From: a virus
DNA length: 64,000 nucleotides
IMG/VR virus record: IMGVR_UViG_3300044701_002172
Coordinates: 62,001 to 126,000 of that record
Reading direction: 5' to 3' (one strand)
The notes beneath the pieces are model-generated. The model saw only the letters and a program-made list of their open reading frames with translations, was not told the origin of the DNA and ran no database searches. Positions 46,208-53,458 of the stretch are shown here, piece by piece; position 1 is the stretch's first letter; the number at the start of each line of letters is the position of its first letter. The position numbers and the translations under genes were made by a program.

Positions 46208-46279
46208 TCAATTAAAGGTTAAAGTTTAACTTTGAAGTTTTTGGAAAATCTCAAAAACCTTAAATTTCAAGTTTTTGAG
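46208..46279 (-). promoter_or_regulatory. Structured 5' leader of the KTSC gene
   Basis: Contains a CTCAAAAAC/GTTTTTGAG hairpin (46271-46279 with 46250-46258) and, next to the start, AAAGTTAAACTTTAAC followed by CTTTAAT. The latter is nearly repeated before the 42-aa gene (44756-44782). Confidence 0.5.
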
Positions 46280-46334
46280 TTTTTTAAGTTTTTGGGATTT
46301 CTCGATTTCTGAGATTTCCGAACTTCATGAATAC

Positions 46335-46363
46335 AGTATAGGGCATTTGCCCAGGGTTGTCAA
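46335..46363 (-). promoter_or_regulatory. Consensus promoter TTGACA-17-TATACT
   Basis: -35 TTGACA (46363-46358), 17 nt, -10 TATACT (46340-46335). The spacer holds a GGGC/GCCC palindrome. The GGACAGTTC...TGGCACA element lies just upstream. Drives the KTSC gene with a long leader. Confidence 0.85.
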
Positions 46364-46399
46364 GGGGGCTGTGCCAGTCCCTGAACTGTCCTCCGAGAC

Positions 46400-46667
46400 T
46401 TTTCCACAGGGCTGTGGAAAACTTTGAGTGTCTTAGAGTGGTATCGGTGATACTGTCAAGCCCCTGTGTGCCACTTTGAGAACTGGCATATTTCGGCTTG
46501 ACTTTCGAGTGGTGGCGGGCTTAGACAACAACACCTCCGTAGATTTCCATGCTTTCAGCAACATTTAACGAAAGCATTTGTCAGCGATTCAAAACACTCA
46601 ACTATGTTTATTTTAACATTTATTAATAACATAGTTTTCCACAGGTTTTTCCACAGGGTTGTGAAAA
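46400..46667. other. Cluster of cyanobacterial DnaA boxes, candidate replication origin
   Basis: Within the 510-bp gene-free stretch 46,203-46,711. TTTTCCACA occurs on the plus strand at 46400, 46635 and 46647 and on the minus strand at 46413-46421; a degenerate copy TTTTCACAA (minus) lies at 46659-46667. Between them are two inverted repeats (ATGCTTTC/GAAAGCAT at 46549-46577; CTATGTT/AACATAG at 46602-46634). The second spans a ~85% A+T stretch directly beside the right-hand boxes. TTTTCCACA is the DnaA box described for Synechococcus and Prochlorococcus. Origin function is inferred. Confidence 0.65.
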
Positions 46668-46711
46668 ACTCAAAGGTATCGTTGACAACAACCTAGTAAT
46701 ATCAATAGTTC

Positions 46712-47194
46712 TCATAATGCGGAAACTAAGAGTGTTTTCTCATTAACTTGCTTATACAATTCAATTAAATCATTTTGATACCAGTATCGTTTATCATGAT
46801 TGCCCATCTGTTCTTTCATTTGAATACGAATCTCTTCCCATTGTTCAATAGTAGTATTCATATCAACTTCATCAACGTAATTAATTACAAATCCAATAAA
46901 CTGATGAATATAGTCCATTACATGATGAAAGTCTGTATCTCTCCAATACTCACAAAGAATAGTATTAATTGTTTGTGGAGTTTTAAGAAGATCAATAAGA
47001 TGATAGATCTCAATACGTTCAAACTTATATTGATAGGTAGAAGAATACCCATTATCTTCATACCGTTTAACTGTATCTTTCCAATCTTTTAGTTCACGAT
47101 CATAAAGACGAAAAGGATTGTAGTCTTGATAAGAAAGTTCATTCGTGATCATTTCCCATTGAGGGAGGCTGAGCCAGATGTTACGACGAGACAT
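46712..47194 (-). CDS. Hypothetical protein, 160 aa
   Basis: Starts MSRRNIWLSLPQWEMITNEL. Tyr-, Asp- and His-rich, no membrane segment; YKFERIEIYHLIDLLKTPQT and DFHHVMDYIHQFIGFVINYV look helical. First gene beyond the DnaA-box region. Leader after TATACT reads CTTCAGTTCAAACAAC. Family not recognised. Confidence 0.75.
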   Translation of the reverse strand: MSRRNIWLSLPQWEMITNELSYQDYNPFRLYDRELKDWKDTVKRYEDNGYSSTYQYKFERIEIYHLIDLLKTPQTINTILCEYWRDTDFHHVMDYIHQFIGFVINYVDEVDMNTTIEQWEEIRIQMKEQMGNHDKRYWYQNDLIELYKQVNEKTLLVSAL

Positions 47195-47217
47195 GTGAAG
47201 TTGTTTGAACTGAAGTT

Positions 47218-47223
47218 AGTATA
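47218..47223 (-). promoter_or_regulatory. TATACT -10 element
   Basis: TATACT 24 nt before the 160-aa start, with the leader type AACTTCAGTTCAAACAAC shared with 44159 and 62900. No clear -35. Confidence 0.45.
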
Positions 47224-47284
47224 TGGTGTTTTGTGTGGTGATGGTGGTCATGTGTGCCAGTTTAGGAAGTGGCTGGTGGTAGTA

Positions 47285-47854
47285 TTATTCCGCTGTTCCT
47301 ATATTAACATCAAACACTACTACCCAACGAGGTGTAGTAATAGGTGTAGTCCAATGGAGAATCTTACCTGGGAAGATCATCACATCACCTTCTTTACATT
47401 GTGTCGAAGATACAATACCATCAAAGAGAGGATAAGTATTTGATGAATTGTTTGTTGGTAGGAATTTGGTTGGATTAGGTTCTTCTAGATGTAGGAGATA
47501 GATCCCTGTGAAATCTGATTGATAATGCCTATGAGGATTACAGACTTCATGGGGATCATAATAATTCCACCAGATAGTTTTTACATTAGATTTGACCAGT
47601 TTAACCTTGTTTAGATTAGAATCAAATTCTTGTAGCATCTGGTTAAATGGATTCCAGATAGCATCAGTTACAAACTCTTTGTGGAATAGATCAAAATTAA
47701 CTAGACCACTGGTTGTAATACCTGTACCATTAACTTCACCACGATGAGCACGTTCTTTATCCTTTTCGAGTTTAGGAAGAAGAATATCTTTGTGTTGTTG
47801 GTGATTAGGTACAGATTGATAGAAGAAAAACTCTGGTGTGAATGTGTGAATCAT
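47285..47854 (-). CDS. 2OG-Fe(II) oxygenase family protein
   Basis: 189 aa. Residues 106-121 NPHRHYQSDFTGIYLL give the iron ligands of the phage 2OG oxygenase family (His108/His110 with Asp114 nearby). GDVMIFPGKILHWTTP supplies the distal His167, and Arg176 can bind 2-oxoglutarate. Such enzymes are frequent in cyanophages and are thought to hydroxylate proteins or nucleotides; the substrate is not known. Overlaps the preceding gene by 4 nt, so it ends the 48.5-47.3 kb unit. Confidence 0.85.
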   Translation of the reverse strand: MIHTFTPEFFFYQSVPNHQQHKDILLPKLEKDKERAHRGEVNGTGITTSGLVNFDLFHKEFVTDAIWNPFNQMLQEFDSNLNKVKLVKSNVKTIWWNYYDPHEVCNPHRHYQSDFTGIYLLHLEEPNPTKFLPTNNSSNTYPLFDGIVSSTQCKEGDVMIFPGKILHWTTPITTPRWVVVFDVNIGTAE

Positions 47855-48096
47855 TTTGCTTTTCTTTCTTTGTAATCTTTTTTAAGTTCATGCTCATTGT
47901 AATACAAGAACACTTCATCAGGATACTGACCAATCCATTCAATGTATTCATCACCAATGGCAATGGCATCATCCATACGATTATCTTCCATGAGTTCTTG
48001 GAAGCGATCTTGCATGTATAATAAGATCTGGTCTGATTGCTCAGACACAGATTCATATTCTCTTTCTTGAAGTTGTTGTAGTTCGTGTTCGTTCAT
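47851..48096 (-). CDS. Acidic helical protein, 81 aa
   Basis: Starts MNEHELQQLQEREYESVSEQ; almost all helix, with Glu and Gln in a coiled-coil-like pattern, ending KKDYKERKAK. ATGA overlaps at both ends. No family recognised. Confidence 0.7.
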   Translation of the reverse strand: MNEHELQQLQEREYESVSEQSDQILLYMQDRFQELMEDNRMDDAIAIGDEYIEWIGQYPDEVFLYYNEHELKKDYKERKAK

Positions 48097-48329
48097 ACAA
48101 TCTCCACGGTAATACGATTTGATAAGTGATCATACGAGACAAACTTGTATGGTTGAGGGAGAGATTCTTGAATTGCTTTGGCGAAGTCATTTGGAAAATG
48201 CCCATGATAACGCCAAAAGAGATTAGCTTCTCTTAACGAGAGGGATTCTTTAGGTGATGGTCTGTAGGTGGACTCATCTAATTGTGTCAGACAAAGAAGT
48301 TGCTTGACATGATCTGCTACGATGTTCAT
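48093..48329 (-). CDS. Hypothetical protein, 78 aa
   Basis: Starts MNIVADHVKQLLCLTQLDES; contains LSLREANLFWRYHGHFPNDF and ends SNRITVEIV. ATGA overlaps with both neighbours. No family recognised. Confidence 0.7.
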   Translation of the reverse strand: MNIVADHVKQLLCLTQLDESTYRPSPKESLSLREANLFWRYHGHFPNDFAKAIQESLPQPYKFVSYDHLSNRITVEIV

Positions 48330-48544
48330 TTGACGTACATGGCTTTAGTGTTTGCTTGAAGAAAATCAACTGCTGCTTTGAACAGGTCATAATCATTAGG
48401 CAGGAGTTCCATCCAGTCAATTAAATCAAATGAATCCCAGTCTACTGTACCATCTGGATTCATGTCACAAATAACTGGTGTACCCATTTGATCAATCATA
48501 ATAGCTTGACCATTAATTACGAAATACATTTCGTCGTGTTCCAT
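48326..48544 (-). CDS. Acidic hypothetical protein, 72 aa
   Basis: Starts MEHDEMYFVINGQAIMIDQM, very acidic (DGTVDWDSFDLIDWMELLPN). Strong GGAGGAAC Shine-Dalgarno before the ATG and a consensus promoter just upstream. First gene of a four-gene ATGA chain that ends with the 2OG oxygenase. Confidence 0.75.
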   Translation of the reverse strand: MEHDEMYFVINGQAIMIDQMGTPVICDMNPDGTVDWDSFDLIDWMELLPNDYDLFKAAVDFLQANTKAMYVK

Positions 48545-48568
48545 GTTCCTCCGTTGTTGTGTGATGAT

Positions 48569-48597
48569 AGTGTAGCAGGGTTTCAGGCAGGTGTCAA
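48569..48597 (-). promoter_or_regulatory. Promoter TTGACA-17-TACACT
   Basis: -35 TTGACA (48597-48592), 17 nt, -10 TACACT (48574-48569), 24 nt before the 72-aa gene. Confidence 0.8.
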
Positions 48598-48600
48598 GCG

Positions 48601-48861
48601 TTATGCTTCATACTCTTTGATGACCACATTCTTTTGTGCTGGATACATTTCTTGTTTGTGTAGCACAAAATCAATAAACTTCTCCACACGATCCAAACAG
48701 GTATCATGTGATTGCATCATCATTTCTTGTGAATACATCAATGGAAGAATTAGATCTTTGTTACAATCAATCCAAATACCGAGTCGTTTGATCTGAGCAT
48801 GATACCAAAACACATTCGATTGACCCAAAAGTGATGGACGTTGCTGAATTCTCAGTTTCAT
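48601..48861 (-). CDS. Hypothetical protein, 86 aa
   Basis: Starts MKLRIQQRPSLLGQSNVFWY; Met-rich middle (LPLMYSQEMMMQSHDT), then DRVEKFIDFVLHKQEMY. ATGA overlap with the proline-rich gene upstream. The -35 box of the next promoter begins 4 nt after its stop. No family recognised. Confidence 0.7.
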   Translation of the reverse strand: MKLRIQQRPSLLGQSNVFWYHAQIKRLGIWIDCNKDLILPLMYSQEMMMQSHDTCLDRVEKFIDFVLHKQEMYPAQKNVVIKEYEA

Positions 48862-49151
48862 GGCTGTGTTTCAGTTGGTGCTTGTGGGGCTACTGGAGGG
48901 GCTGGAGGGATTTGTGGCGTGGGTGGCAGCTGAGTTGCTGCTGGAGCCTGTTGTAGGGGCTCCTGGATGGGTGTGGAGAGCTTTTCTTCTAGTTTCTGCT
49001 CCAACTGTGTTAGTTTCTGCTCAATAGCAGGCTGTGGCTCCTCTGGTTTGTAGTCTGGTTGAGTTTGTGCTAGTTTCCAACCAGCAGCACCAGCACCAAA
49101 GATACTAGCCAGTGCTGCTACTGTTGAAATAGTAGATTGAAACTTACTCAT
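48858..49151 (-). CDS. Membrane-anchored coiled-coil/proline-rich protein, 97 aa
   Basis: Residues 9-26 (TVAALASIFGAGAAGWKL) form a membrane anchor. Residues ~44-60 (EQKLTQLEQKLEEKLS) are a coiled coil, and the tail from ~65 is Pro/Ala/Gln-rich. The layout resembles an inner-membrane spanin or a periplasmic spacer protein, but no lysis partner is seen nearby, so this is only a guess. Confidence 0.7.
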   Translation of the reverse strand: MSKFQSTISTVAALASIFGAGAAGWKLAQTQPDYKPEEPQPAIEQKLTQLEQKLEEKLSTPIQEPLQQAPAATQLPPTPQIPPAPPVAPQAPTETQP

Positions 49152-49335
49152 TTTTGTTGTTAATGATTGCTTTCAGTTCATAGATGGCGTTGCTTACAGT
49201 CGCCTCAAGATAACCATAACAATAGGGATAACCATGCTCATTTTGAATGGCAGGGTTCTTTGTCACCTTAAGAGCATCCTCAAGACCTTCCAGAATGGTT
49301 TCCAGATGCCAGGTGGTGACTTTGGTGGTGCTCAT
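49144..49335 (-). CDS. Small hypothetical protein, 63 aa
   Basis: Starts MSTTKVTTWHLETILEGLED; HGYPYCYGYLEATVSNAIYE in the middle. Overlaps the next gene by 8 nt. Leader CTCAGTTCACACAAC belongs to the shared leader family, with a weak TAGACT as -10. Confidence 0.7.
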   Translation of the reverse strand: MSTTKVTTWHLETILEGLEDALKVTKNPAIQNEHGYPYCYGYLEATVSNAIYELKAIINNKNE

Positions 49336-49355
49336 GTCTGTTGTGTGAACTGAGA

Positions 49356-49511
49356 TCAGTCTACAACGCTCAGGTCATCCAGCAGATCCTCTGGGACAGT
49401 TTCAAAACTGGTCTCCATCCATTGATCCTCAGCATTCCGTAAGATATTCTTACGAACGCTGTAATCATCATAATAGTATTCAGTTGTTTCAAAATCAGAA
49501 AAATAAGTCAT
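49356..49511 (-). CDS. Acidic small protein, 51 aa
   Basis: Reads MTYFSDFETTEYYYDDYSVR and ends PEDLLDDLSVVD; highly acidic, Tyr-rich. ATGA overlap with the 72-aa gene. No family recognised. Confidence 0.68.
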   Translation of the reverse strand: MTYFSDFETTEYYYDDYSVRKNILRNAEDQWMETSFETVPEDLLDDLSVVD

Positions 49512-49726
49512 GATTCGTGGGAATGATTACCGTTTACAAGTTCAAGTTCGTGTTGTTGATTTTTATAGACGAGCATACAAACATCTCGTCTTGGATCATC
49601 AGGAAAATGGCGAACACATACAGTCATGTATTCGTCACAGGTAAATTTTACTTTACCATACAATCCTCTATAATATACCTCTGTTCCTTCTGGCAGCATA
49701 TTCGTACTCAGTAACTGGTGTTTCAT
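49508..49726 (-). CDS. Hypothetical protein, 72 aa
   Basis: Starts MKHQLLSTNMLPEGTEVYYR; a start at the second Met (49699) is also possible and would reduce the 59-nt overlap with the gene upstream. GKVKFTCDEYMTVCVRHFPD suggests a small beta-barrel. Three Cys. No family recognised. Confidence 0.65.
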   Translation of the reverse strand: MKHQLLSTNMLPEGTEVYYRGLYGKVKFTCDEYMTVCVRHFPDDPRRDVCMLVYKNQQHELELVNGNHSHES

Positions 49727-49931
49727 TTACACTGCTGCCAACATTATCAGGATACATGGTTTGTACAATGTACAATGCTTGGTAATAGCTTGCTGCTACC
49801 ACATACACATCAGCATCAATGGTGCTTGGTGCTTCATCTGGAGCATCTTGTAAAGGTAATGATACCTCCGCAAGATACACATGCCCATTTCTTAGGCTAT
49901 TATCAAAATCAACAACCATATCAGACATCAT
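49668..49931 (-). CDS. Hypothetical protein, 87 aa
   Basis: Starts MMSDMVVDFDNSLRNGHVYL; DADVYVVAASYYQALYIVQT resembles a mixed alpha/beta small fold. Overlaps the genes before (11 nt) and after (59 nt). No family recognised. Confidence 0.65.
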   Translation of the reverse strand: MMSDMVVDFDNSLRNGHVYLAEVSLPLQDAPDEAPSTIDADVYVVAASYYQALYIVQTMYPDNVGSSVNETPVTEYEYAARRNRGIL

Positions 49932-50091
49932 ATTCTTTGTTTAATTGAGATGATAGTTCAAAACGTATTTCTTCAAGCTCTTCACGAAGATGCTTGATTT
50001 CTTTTTGAAGACCAATGATCTCACCTTGCTGTGTCTTGATTAACTCAGCGTACTCTACGATAAGAGCTTCTGCTTGTTCTAGACTAGTCAT
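49921..50091 (-). CDS. Coiled-coil protein, 56 aa
   Basis: ATG 50091 chosen, right after the stop of the 38-aa gene (MTSLEQAEALIVEYAELIKT). Nearly all is a heptad coiled coil (KEIKHLREELEEIRFELSSQ). The longer frame would overlap the 38-aa gene entirely. Confidence 0.68.
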   Translation of the reverse strand: MTSLEQAEALIVEYAELIKTQQGEIIGLQKEIKHLREELEEIRFELSSQLNKEYDV

Positions 50092-50092
50092 G

Positions 50093-50209
50093 TTAGTTCC
50101 TAGAGGACAAATGATATTTAGTGTGTTCAATGTTACTGATTTGTGACTCTCGTTGTAGTGTATATTGTGCTACACCAAGAGCAATCAAAGCAATCATGAT
50201 TGATTTCAT
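50093..50209 (-). CDS. Microprotein with hydrophobic N-terminus, 38 aa
   Basis: Reads MKSIMIALIALGVAQYTLQR, then polar residues. The N-terminal hydrophobic stretch is like a signal or short membrane anchor. ATGA overlap with the zinc-ribbon gene and a 1-nt gap to the next gene support it. Confidence 0.6.
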   Translation of the reverse strand: MKSIMIALIALGVAQYTLQRESQISNIEHTKYHLSSRN

Positions 50210-50415
50210 CCCATACCTCGTGGAAATTGATGCTTACAATCAGGACACAGCCAATAGGCAATACGATCTTCGTGAATAGGTTCTACACCAATCACTCGTG
50301 AAAAGAAATACGGAGCTGAATAGTATTGTCGATACTCTTTGGGGATAGGTTTATCCACCCAGTTTGCCCCACATTCAGGACAGTTCCGCATTTTGGTAAT
50401 ACATGTGTATTTCAT
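50206..50415 (-). CDS. Small zinc-ribbon protein, 69 aa
   Basis: Cys12-PE-Cys15 (NCPECGANW) and Cys57-PD-Cys60 (LCPDCKHQF) form a CxxC/CxxC zinc ribbon about 42 residues apart. Possible nucleic-acid or protein-binding adaptor. Its stop overlaps the next ATG. Starts where the 39-aa gene ends. Confidence 0.75.
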   Translation of the reverse strand: MKYTCITKMRNCPECGANWVDKPIPKEYRQYYSAPYFFSRVIGVEPIHEDRIAYWLCPDCKHQFPRGMG

Positions 50416-50535
50416 TTACATAAACTCCGCCATGTAATAATCAACAGTCACCTCAAGTTCCGCGGCTTTCTCCTCAATGGCAGCCATGAATGCGGAATCA
50501 ATGTCCAGTTGATCGTGCTTTTGTTGTTCAGTCAT
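50416..50535 (-). CDS. Small helical protein, 39 aa
   Basis: ATG 50535 (MTEQQKHDQLDIDSAFMAAI) fits the 8-nt overlap with the gene before; the longer frame has no support. Acidic helix to the end (VDYYMAEFM). Confidence 0.6.
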   Translation of the reverse strand: MTEQQKHDQLDIDSAFMAAIEEKAAELEVTVDYYMAEFM

Positions 50536-50701
50536 TGGTTTCAAGAGCTTCCCAAGCAGTAAATAGTTTAGCATGGAGTTCGTTTCCGTCAACTTGTGTG
50601 TGATTTTCGAGATGAACTTGGACAAGTTTGTTGAGGTATTGGAGAGAACCGATAAGATAGTTAAGTTCTCCAGCACTGAGACGTACATCAACCTCAGGCA
50701 T
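50528..50701 (-). CDS. Small hypothetical protein, 57 aa
   Basis: ATG 50701 (MPEVDVRLSAGELNYLIGSL) overlaps the previous stop by 8 nt. Amphipathic helices (LQYLNKLVQVHLENH). No family recognised. Confidence 0.68.
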   Translation of the reverse strand: MPEVDVRLSAGELNYLIGSLQYLNKLVQVHLENHTQVDGNELHAKLFTAWEALETND

Positions 50702-50885
50702 CGTATCCAGCATAGCGTAGCATGGCTCGGCGGGCATCATAAGCAGTCAACTCATTGGGGTAGACTCCAAGGCAGTGGCGAGTCTCACGATCAATGATCT
50801 CCCACTTGCTGGTGCCAATCCTACCACGAACGATCATGGGGTTGTCAATGCCCAGGGGGTAGGGCTTCTTGGTGGTGGTGCTCAT
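50694..50885 (-). CDS. Small basic protein, 63 aa
   Basis: Starts MSTTTKKPYPLGIDNPMIVR; contains TSKWEIIDRETRHCLGVYPN and ends RAMLRYAGYDA. Pattern suggests a small beta-strand fold with a C-terminal helix. GGGAGATCCCT lies before the ATG. First gene of a long ATGA-type chain driven by the module at 50911-50944. Confidence 0.72.
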   Translation of the reverse strand: MSTTTKKPYPLGIDNPMIVRGRIGTSKWEIIDRETRHCLGVYPNELTAYDARRAMLRYAGYDA

Positions 50886-50910
50886 AGGGATCTCCCTTGA
50901 CTACCCTCGT

Positions 50911-50944
50911 ATCATAGCACAAAAAAGGGGCTGGTCAAGCCCCC
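50911..50944 (-). promoter_or_regulatory. Fused terminator-promoter (TTGACC-16-TATGAT)
   Basis: Hairpin GGGGCT-TGACC-AGCCCC followed by TTTTTTG ends the 73-aa gene. The same bases hold the -35 TTGACC (50938-50933), with -10 TATGAT (50916-50911) 16 nt away. Confidence 0.85.
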
Positions 50945-50951
50945 GAATCAT

Positions 50952-51173
50952 TTAAAATTTTAATGTATACAAATGTGTATGATCATGATAATGTTGGGAT
51001 GCTGTAGTTGTATCAAAATGTGTCAATTCATAATTGTTTTCGACACACCATTTCTTCACTCGATTGTAGACAGTATTTGCTTTTTCGCATGTGCTCTCAC
51101 CATATTGTATCAGTTCGTTGTTGTCTTGATCAAGATAGTGAAGCTCGAAATACCAATGAAAGGGAATTGCCAT
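50952..51173 (-). CDS. Hypothetical protein, 73 aa
   Basis: Starts MAIPFHWYFELHYLDQDNNE; aromatic-rich, His-rich C-terminus (TTTASQHYHDHTHLYTLKF). Likely beta-alpha-beta. Single-gene unit with its own consensus promoter and the fused terminator behind it. Confidence 0.72.
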   Translation of the reverse strand: MAIPFHWYFELHYLDQDNNELIQYGESTCEKANTVYNRVKKWCVENNYELTHFDTTTASQHYHDHTHLYTLKF

Positions 51174-51194
51174 TGTGGTAATTTGATCTGATTT

Positions 51195-51223
51195 AGTTTA
51201 CCAATGTTGTTGGTGGTTGTCAA
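51195..51223 (-). promoter_or_regulatory. Promoter TTGACA-17-TAAACT
   Basis: -35 TTGACA (51223-51218), 17 nt, -10 TAAACT (51200-51195), 22 nt before the 73-aa start. Confidence 0.75.
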
Positions 51224-51244
51224 CCGACATAAGTTAATTTAATA

Positions 51245-53269
51245 CTATTCAGCGTTTCCTATTAGATAATATGGGGTTGACCTAAAACCAAGAGCATCTG
51301 ATATACTGCCATACTTCTTCTGACCAGCTTTCTTTCCAGATTTATAGAGACCAGCTGGCTCTAGTGTAAAAATCTTAGATCCTTTCTTTGTAATTAGACC
51401 ATATATGGTCATTGCTATTTGTTTCTTAAAATAATGATTTAATTGTGATGTGCCACCACTCATGAAAAACCACAACGCTTCTAGTTTTGCTACTCTATTC
51501 TCTTGATGAGTGACCTTAGAGTATTGTTTTATTGCTCTTCTTTGTTTACCTGATTGTGTCTTTGATCCATAATTATAAGCATCTCTAGTTGATTTTGGTA
51601 GTAAGCTTTCAATCTTTTCATTTGATATATCTCTACCAAATTGACCTAAAGCAGCCCAGATTTCTTTGATTTCTTTTTCATCACTATTAGAAGATCCTGT
51701 TATGCTCTTGTCTATTAATAACGAATTTAATGTCACTAAGTACAATCCATAGATGTTATTCTTTAATGTATTGTCAGCAATGTTTTTGGGTAATAAACTG
51801 TTGATAGACAATTTTATTTGCTCTTGATCTCTAGACTCATTGATAATTGTTTGTTTGTTTAATACTTGAGGAAATTTGTTACTTGGAACCGTGACACCAA
51901 TGGCAGCCATAGCAGCAGCAAATGCCATCTTTCTCTTTTGTATTATTTGATTGAATATAGTTCTTGTGCCTGGATACTTTTTCAATATATCTGCTACCAG
52001 AGTAAAACCAGCCCCACCTGTGTATGCTCCAATAACTCTACCTTCTCTATTAGTTGGTAAAGCATTCCATGTCATAGAAGCAGTGACAAGACTATAATGT
52101 TCATCTGTTAATACTATGTTTCTATCCTTTAATCTTGGTATGTTTTGTGATAGATTTGAATAGTTAAAACTAAAATTTACAGCGAAAGTTTCTATAGTAT
52201 GCTTGTAATCTATTTTATTAATTGTAACAAGTGTTTCAATCTCTTTCTTCAATGTGTTTGGATCATTGATACCAGAAAAGTAATCAATTATCTCAGTATA
52301 TTCATCAACTAATTCATCCAACTCAGGTGGAAGATTTTGTGACATTCCAGTAAGATATACTGTTGGATTTTCTGATATACTTTTCTTCAATGAAATTGGT
52401 ATGACAGCTTTTGTTGTTATCAGTCTACGGGTTAATAAATTAAAACTGGCGGCATTTGAAACTTCTCCACTAACAATCTTATCAGTTTCTTTCTTATATG
52501 AATCGATTGTTGATTTAAATGAGGATGTTTTGATAGCATAAATGTCTGCTGGGTTGAGCATGTCAGCTCTAGTATTAATTCCTTGCTCAGCAATGATTCT
52601 CAAACATGCTTCAGTCAGTGGAATGTCTTTAACAAGTCTAACATGATAACTTGTTGAATGACAATAAATGTATGAGGCATATCCTCCTTGTATTATATTT
52701 TTGCTTTTTAGTGCTTTGGCTGTCCAGAAAGCACTCTTGACCCAGCTCAAAGCATCTTCGTTCTCGCCAGAGAAAATGTATAACTTATTTTGGAGAGAAG
52801 ATTTTGATGTTGACCTACCACCAACCAAAGATGATTTTTTATTTTTAAATGTATCTACTTTCTTAACTAATCCTTCTTGTTTCTTTTTAAATGATGCTAA
52901 ATCTCGTAAGTCTTTTTTTGTTCTTGTATCAACTTTCTTTCTTGTGATTGTCTTTATGCTTTGCTTCAATTGATGTAATTCTTCTAATGTAGATAATATA
53001 GAAGAATTGAGCAATGGTAATGCTTCGTGTATAGATCTCAGATGTTTCTTTTGTGTGTCGCTTAAACTAGATGAGATTAGAGGATATGAAATATATCTAT
53101 TGTATTTTGTGTATTTGTCTTCACACAAAGCATCTATTAATCCGTCTATTGATGGCTCTTGTCCTCTGGTTTCACATACAGCAAAATAAGCCAAGGCAAA
53201 ACAATGAACCATTTCCTTGGCTGTAGTGTCTCTGCTTAAACTAAAATCACCCTGATATCTTTCTCTCAT
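51245..53269 (-). CDS. Unidentified large late protein, 674 aa
   Basis: Starts MRERYQGDFSLSRDTTAKEM. Residues ~75-150 are a Lys-rich helical region (KKDLRDLASFKKKQEGLVKK). Residues 238-247 LNPADIYAIK and 290-296 IPISLKK look like a conserved motif pair; 420-440 is Gly/Ala-rich (GAYTGGAGFTLVADILK). The C-terminus is basic (SGKKAGQKKYGSISDALGFR). No membrane segment. It has its own late-type promoter although it sits among early genes, and the genes around it are small. I do not recognise the family; a virion or packaging-associated enzyme is possible but unsupported. Confidence 0.8.
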   Translation of the reverse strand: MRERYQGDFSLSRDTTAKEMVHCFALAYFAVCETRGQEPSIDGLIDALCEDKYTKYNRYISYPLISSSLSDTQKKHLRSIHEALPLLNSSILSTLEELHQLKQSIKTITRKKVDTRTKKDLRDLASFKKKQEGLVKKVDTFKNKKSSLVGGRSTSKSSLQNKLYIFSGENEDALSWVKSAFWTAKALKSKNIIQGGYASYIYCHSTSYHVRLVKDIPLTEACLRIIAEQGINTRADMLNPADIYAIKTSSFKSTIDSYKKETDKIVSGEVSNAASFNLLTRRLITTKAVIPISLKKSISENPTVYLTGMSQNLPPELDELVDEYTEIIDYFSGINDPNTLKKEIETLVTINKIDYKHTIETFAVNFSFNYSNLSQNIPRLKDRNIVLTDEHYSLVTASMTWNALPTNREGRVIGAYTGGAGFTLVADILKKYPGTRTIFNQIIQKRKMAFAAAMAAIGVTVPSNKFPQVLNKQTIINESRDQEQIKLSINSLLPKNIADNTLKNNIYGLYLVTLNSLLIDKSITGSSNSDEKEIKEIWAALGQFGRDISNEKIESLLPKSTRDAYNYGSKTQSGKQRRAIKQYSKVTHQENRVAKLEALWFFMSGGTSQLNHYFKKQIAMTIYGLITKKGSKIFTLEPAGLYKSGKKAGQKKYGSISDALGFRSTPYYLIGNAE

Positions 53270-53287
53270 TGTAGAAGCGATTTTTAG

Positions 53288-53458
53288 TTATTTATTTTTC
53301 TTTCTGGTTCTTGTGGGTTTATTCAGTTTTTCTCTATGTTTCTTTAGTGCTTCGATAGCTTGCTCATCAGTCTTGTGATCACTGATTTGAAAGCCATTGT
53401 GTATTAAAACAAAACGGTTCCCCCAGGGAACCGTAGCATATCCATCTTTAGTTATCAT
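53288..53458 (-). CDS. Small basic protein, 56 aa
   Basis: Reads MITKDGYATVPWGNRFVLIH, then a helix (DEQAIEALKKHREK) and a Lys/Arg tail (RTRKKNK). Overlaps the 55-aa gene by 11 nt. Resembles small phage proteins with a strand-strand-helix layout; function unknown. Confidence 0.68.
   Translation of the reverse strand: MITKDGYATVPWGNRFVLIHNGFQISDHKTDEQAIEALKKHREKLNKPTRTRKKNK
53289..53296 (-). promoter_or_regulatory. Late-type promoter (AATAAATA)
   Basis: Minus strand AATAAATA at the very end of the 56-aa gene, 19 nt before the 674-aa ATG. Confidence 0.6.

Noticed and set aside
46400-46421. The TTTTCCACAGG/CTGTGGAAAA palindrome as a terminator
   Set aside because: No T-tract on the transcribed side, and the sequence is fully explained by two opposed DnaA boxes.
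46431-46459. Third promoter with TTGACA in the origin-like region
   Set aside because: The -35 is good, and the repeated element is present, but at 17-18 nt only CTAAGA or TAAGAC is found; kept as doubtful and not listed.
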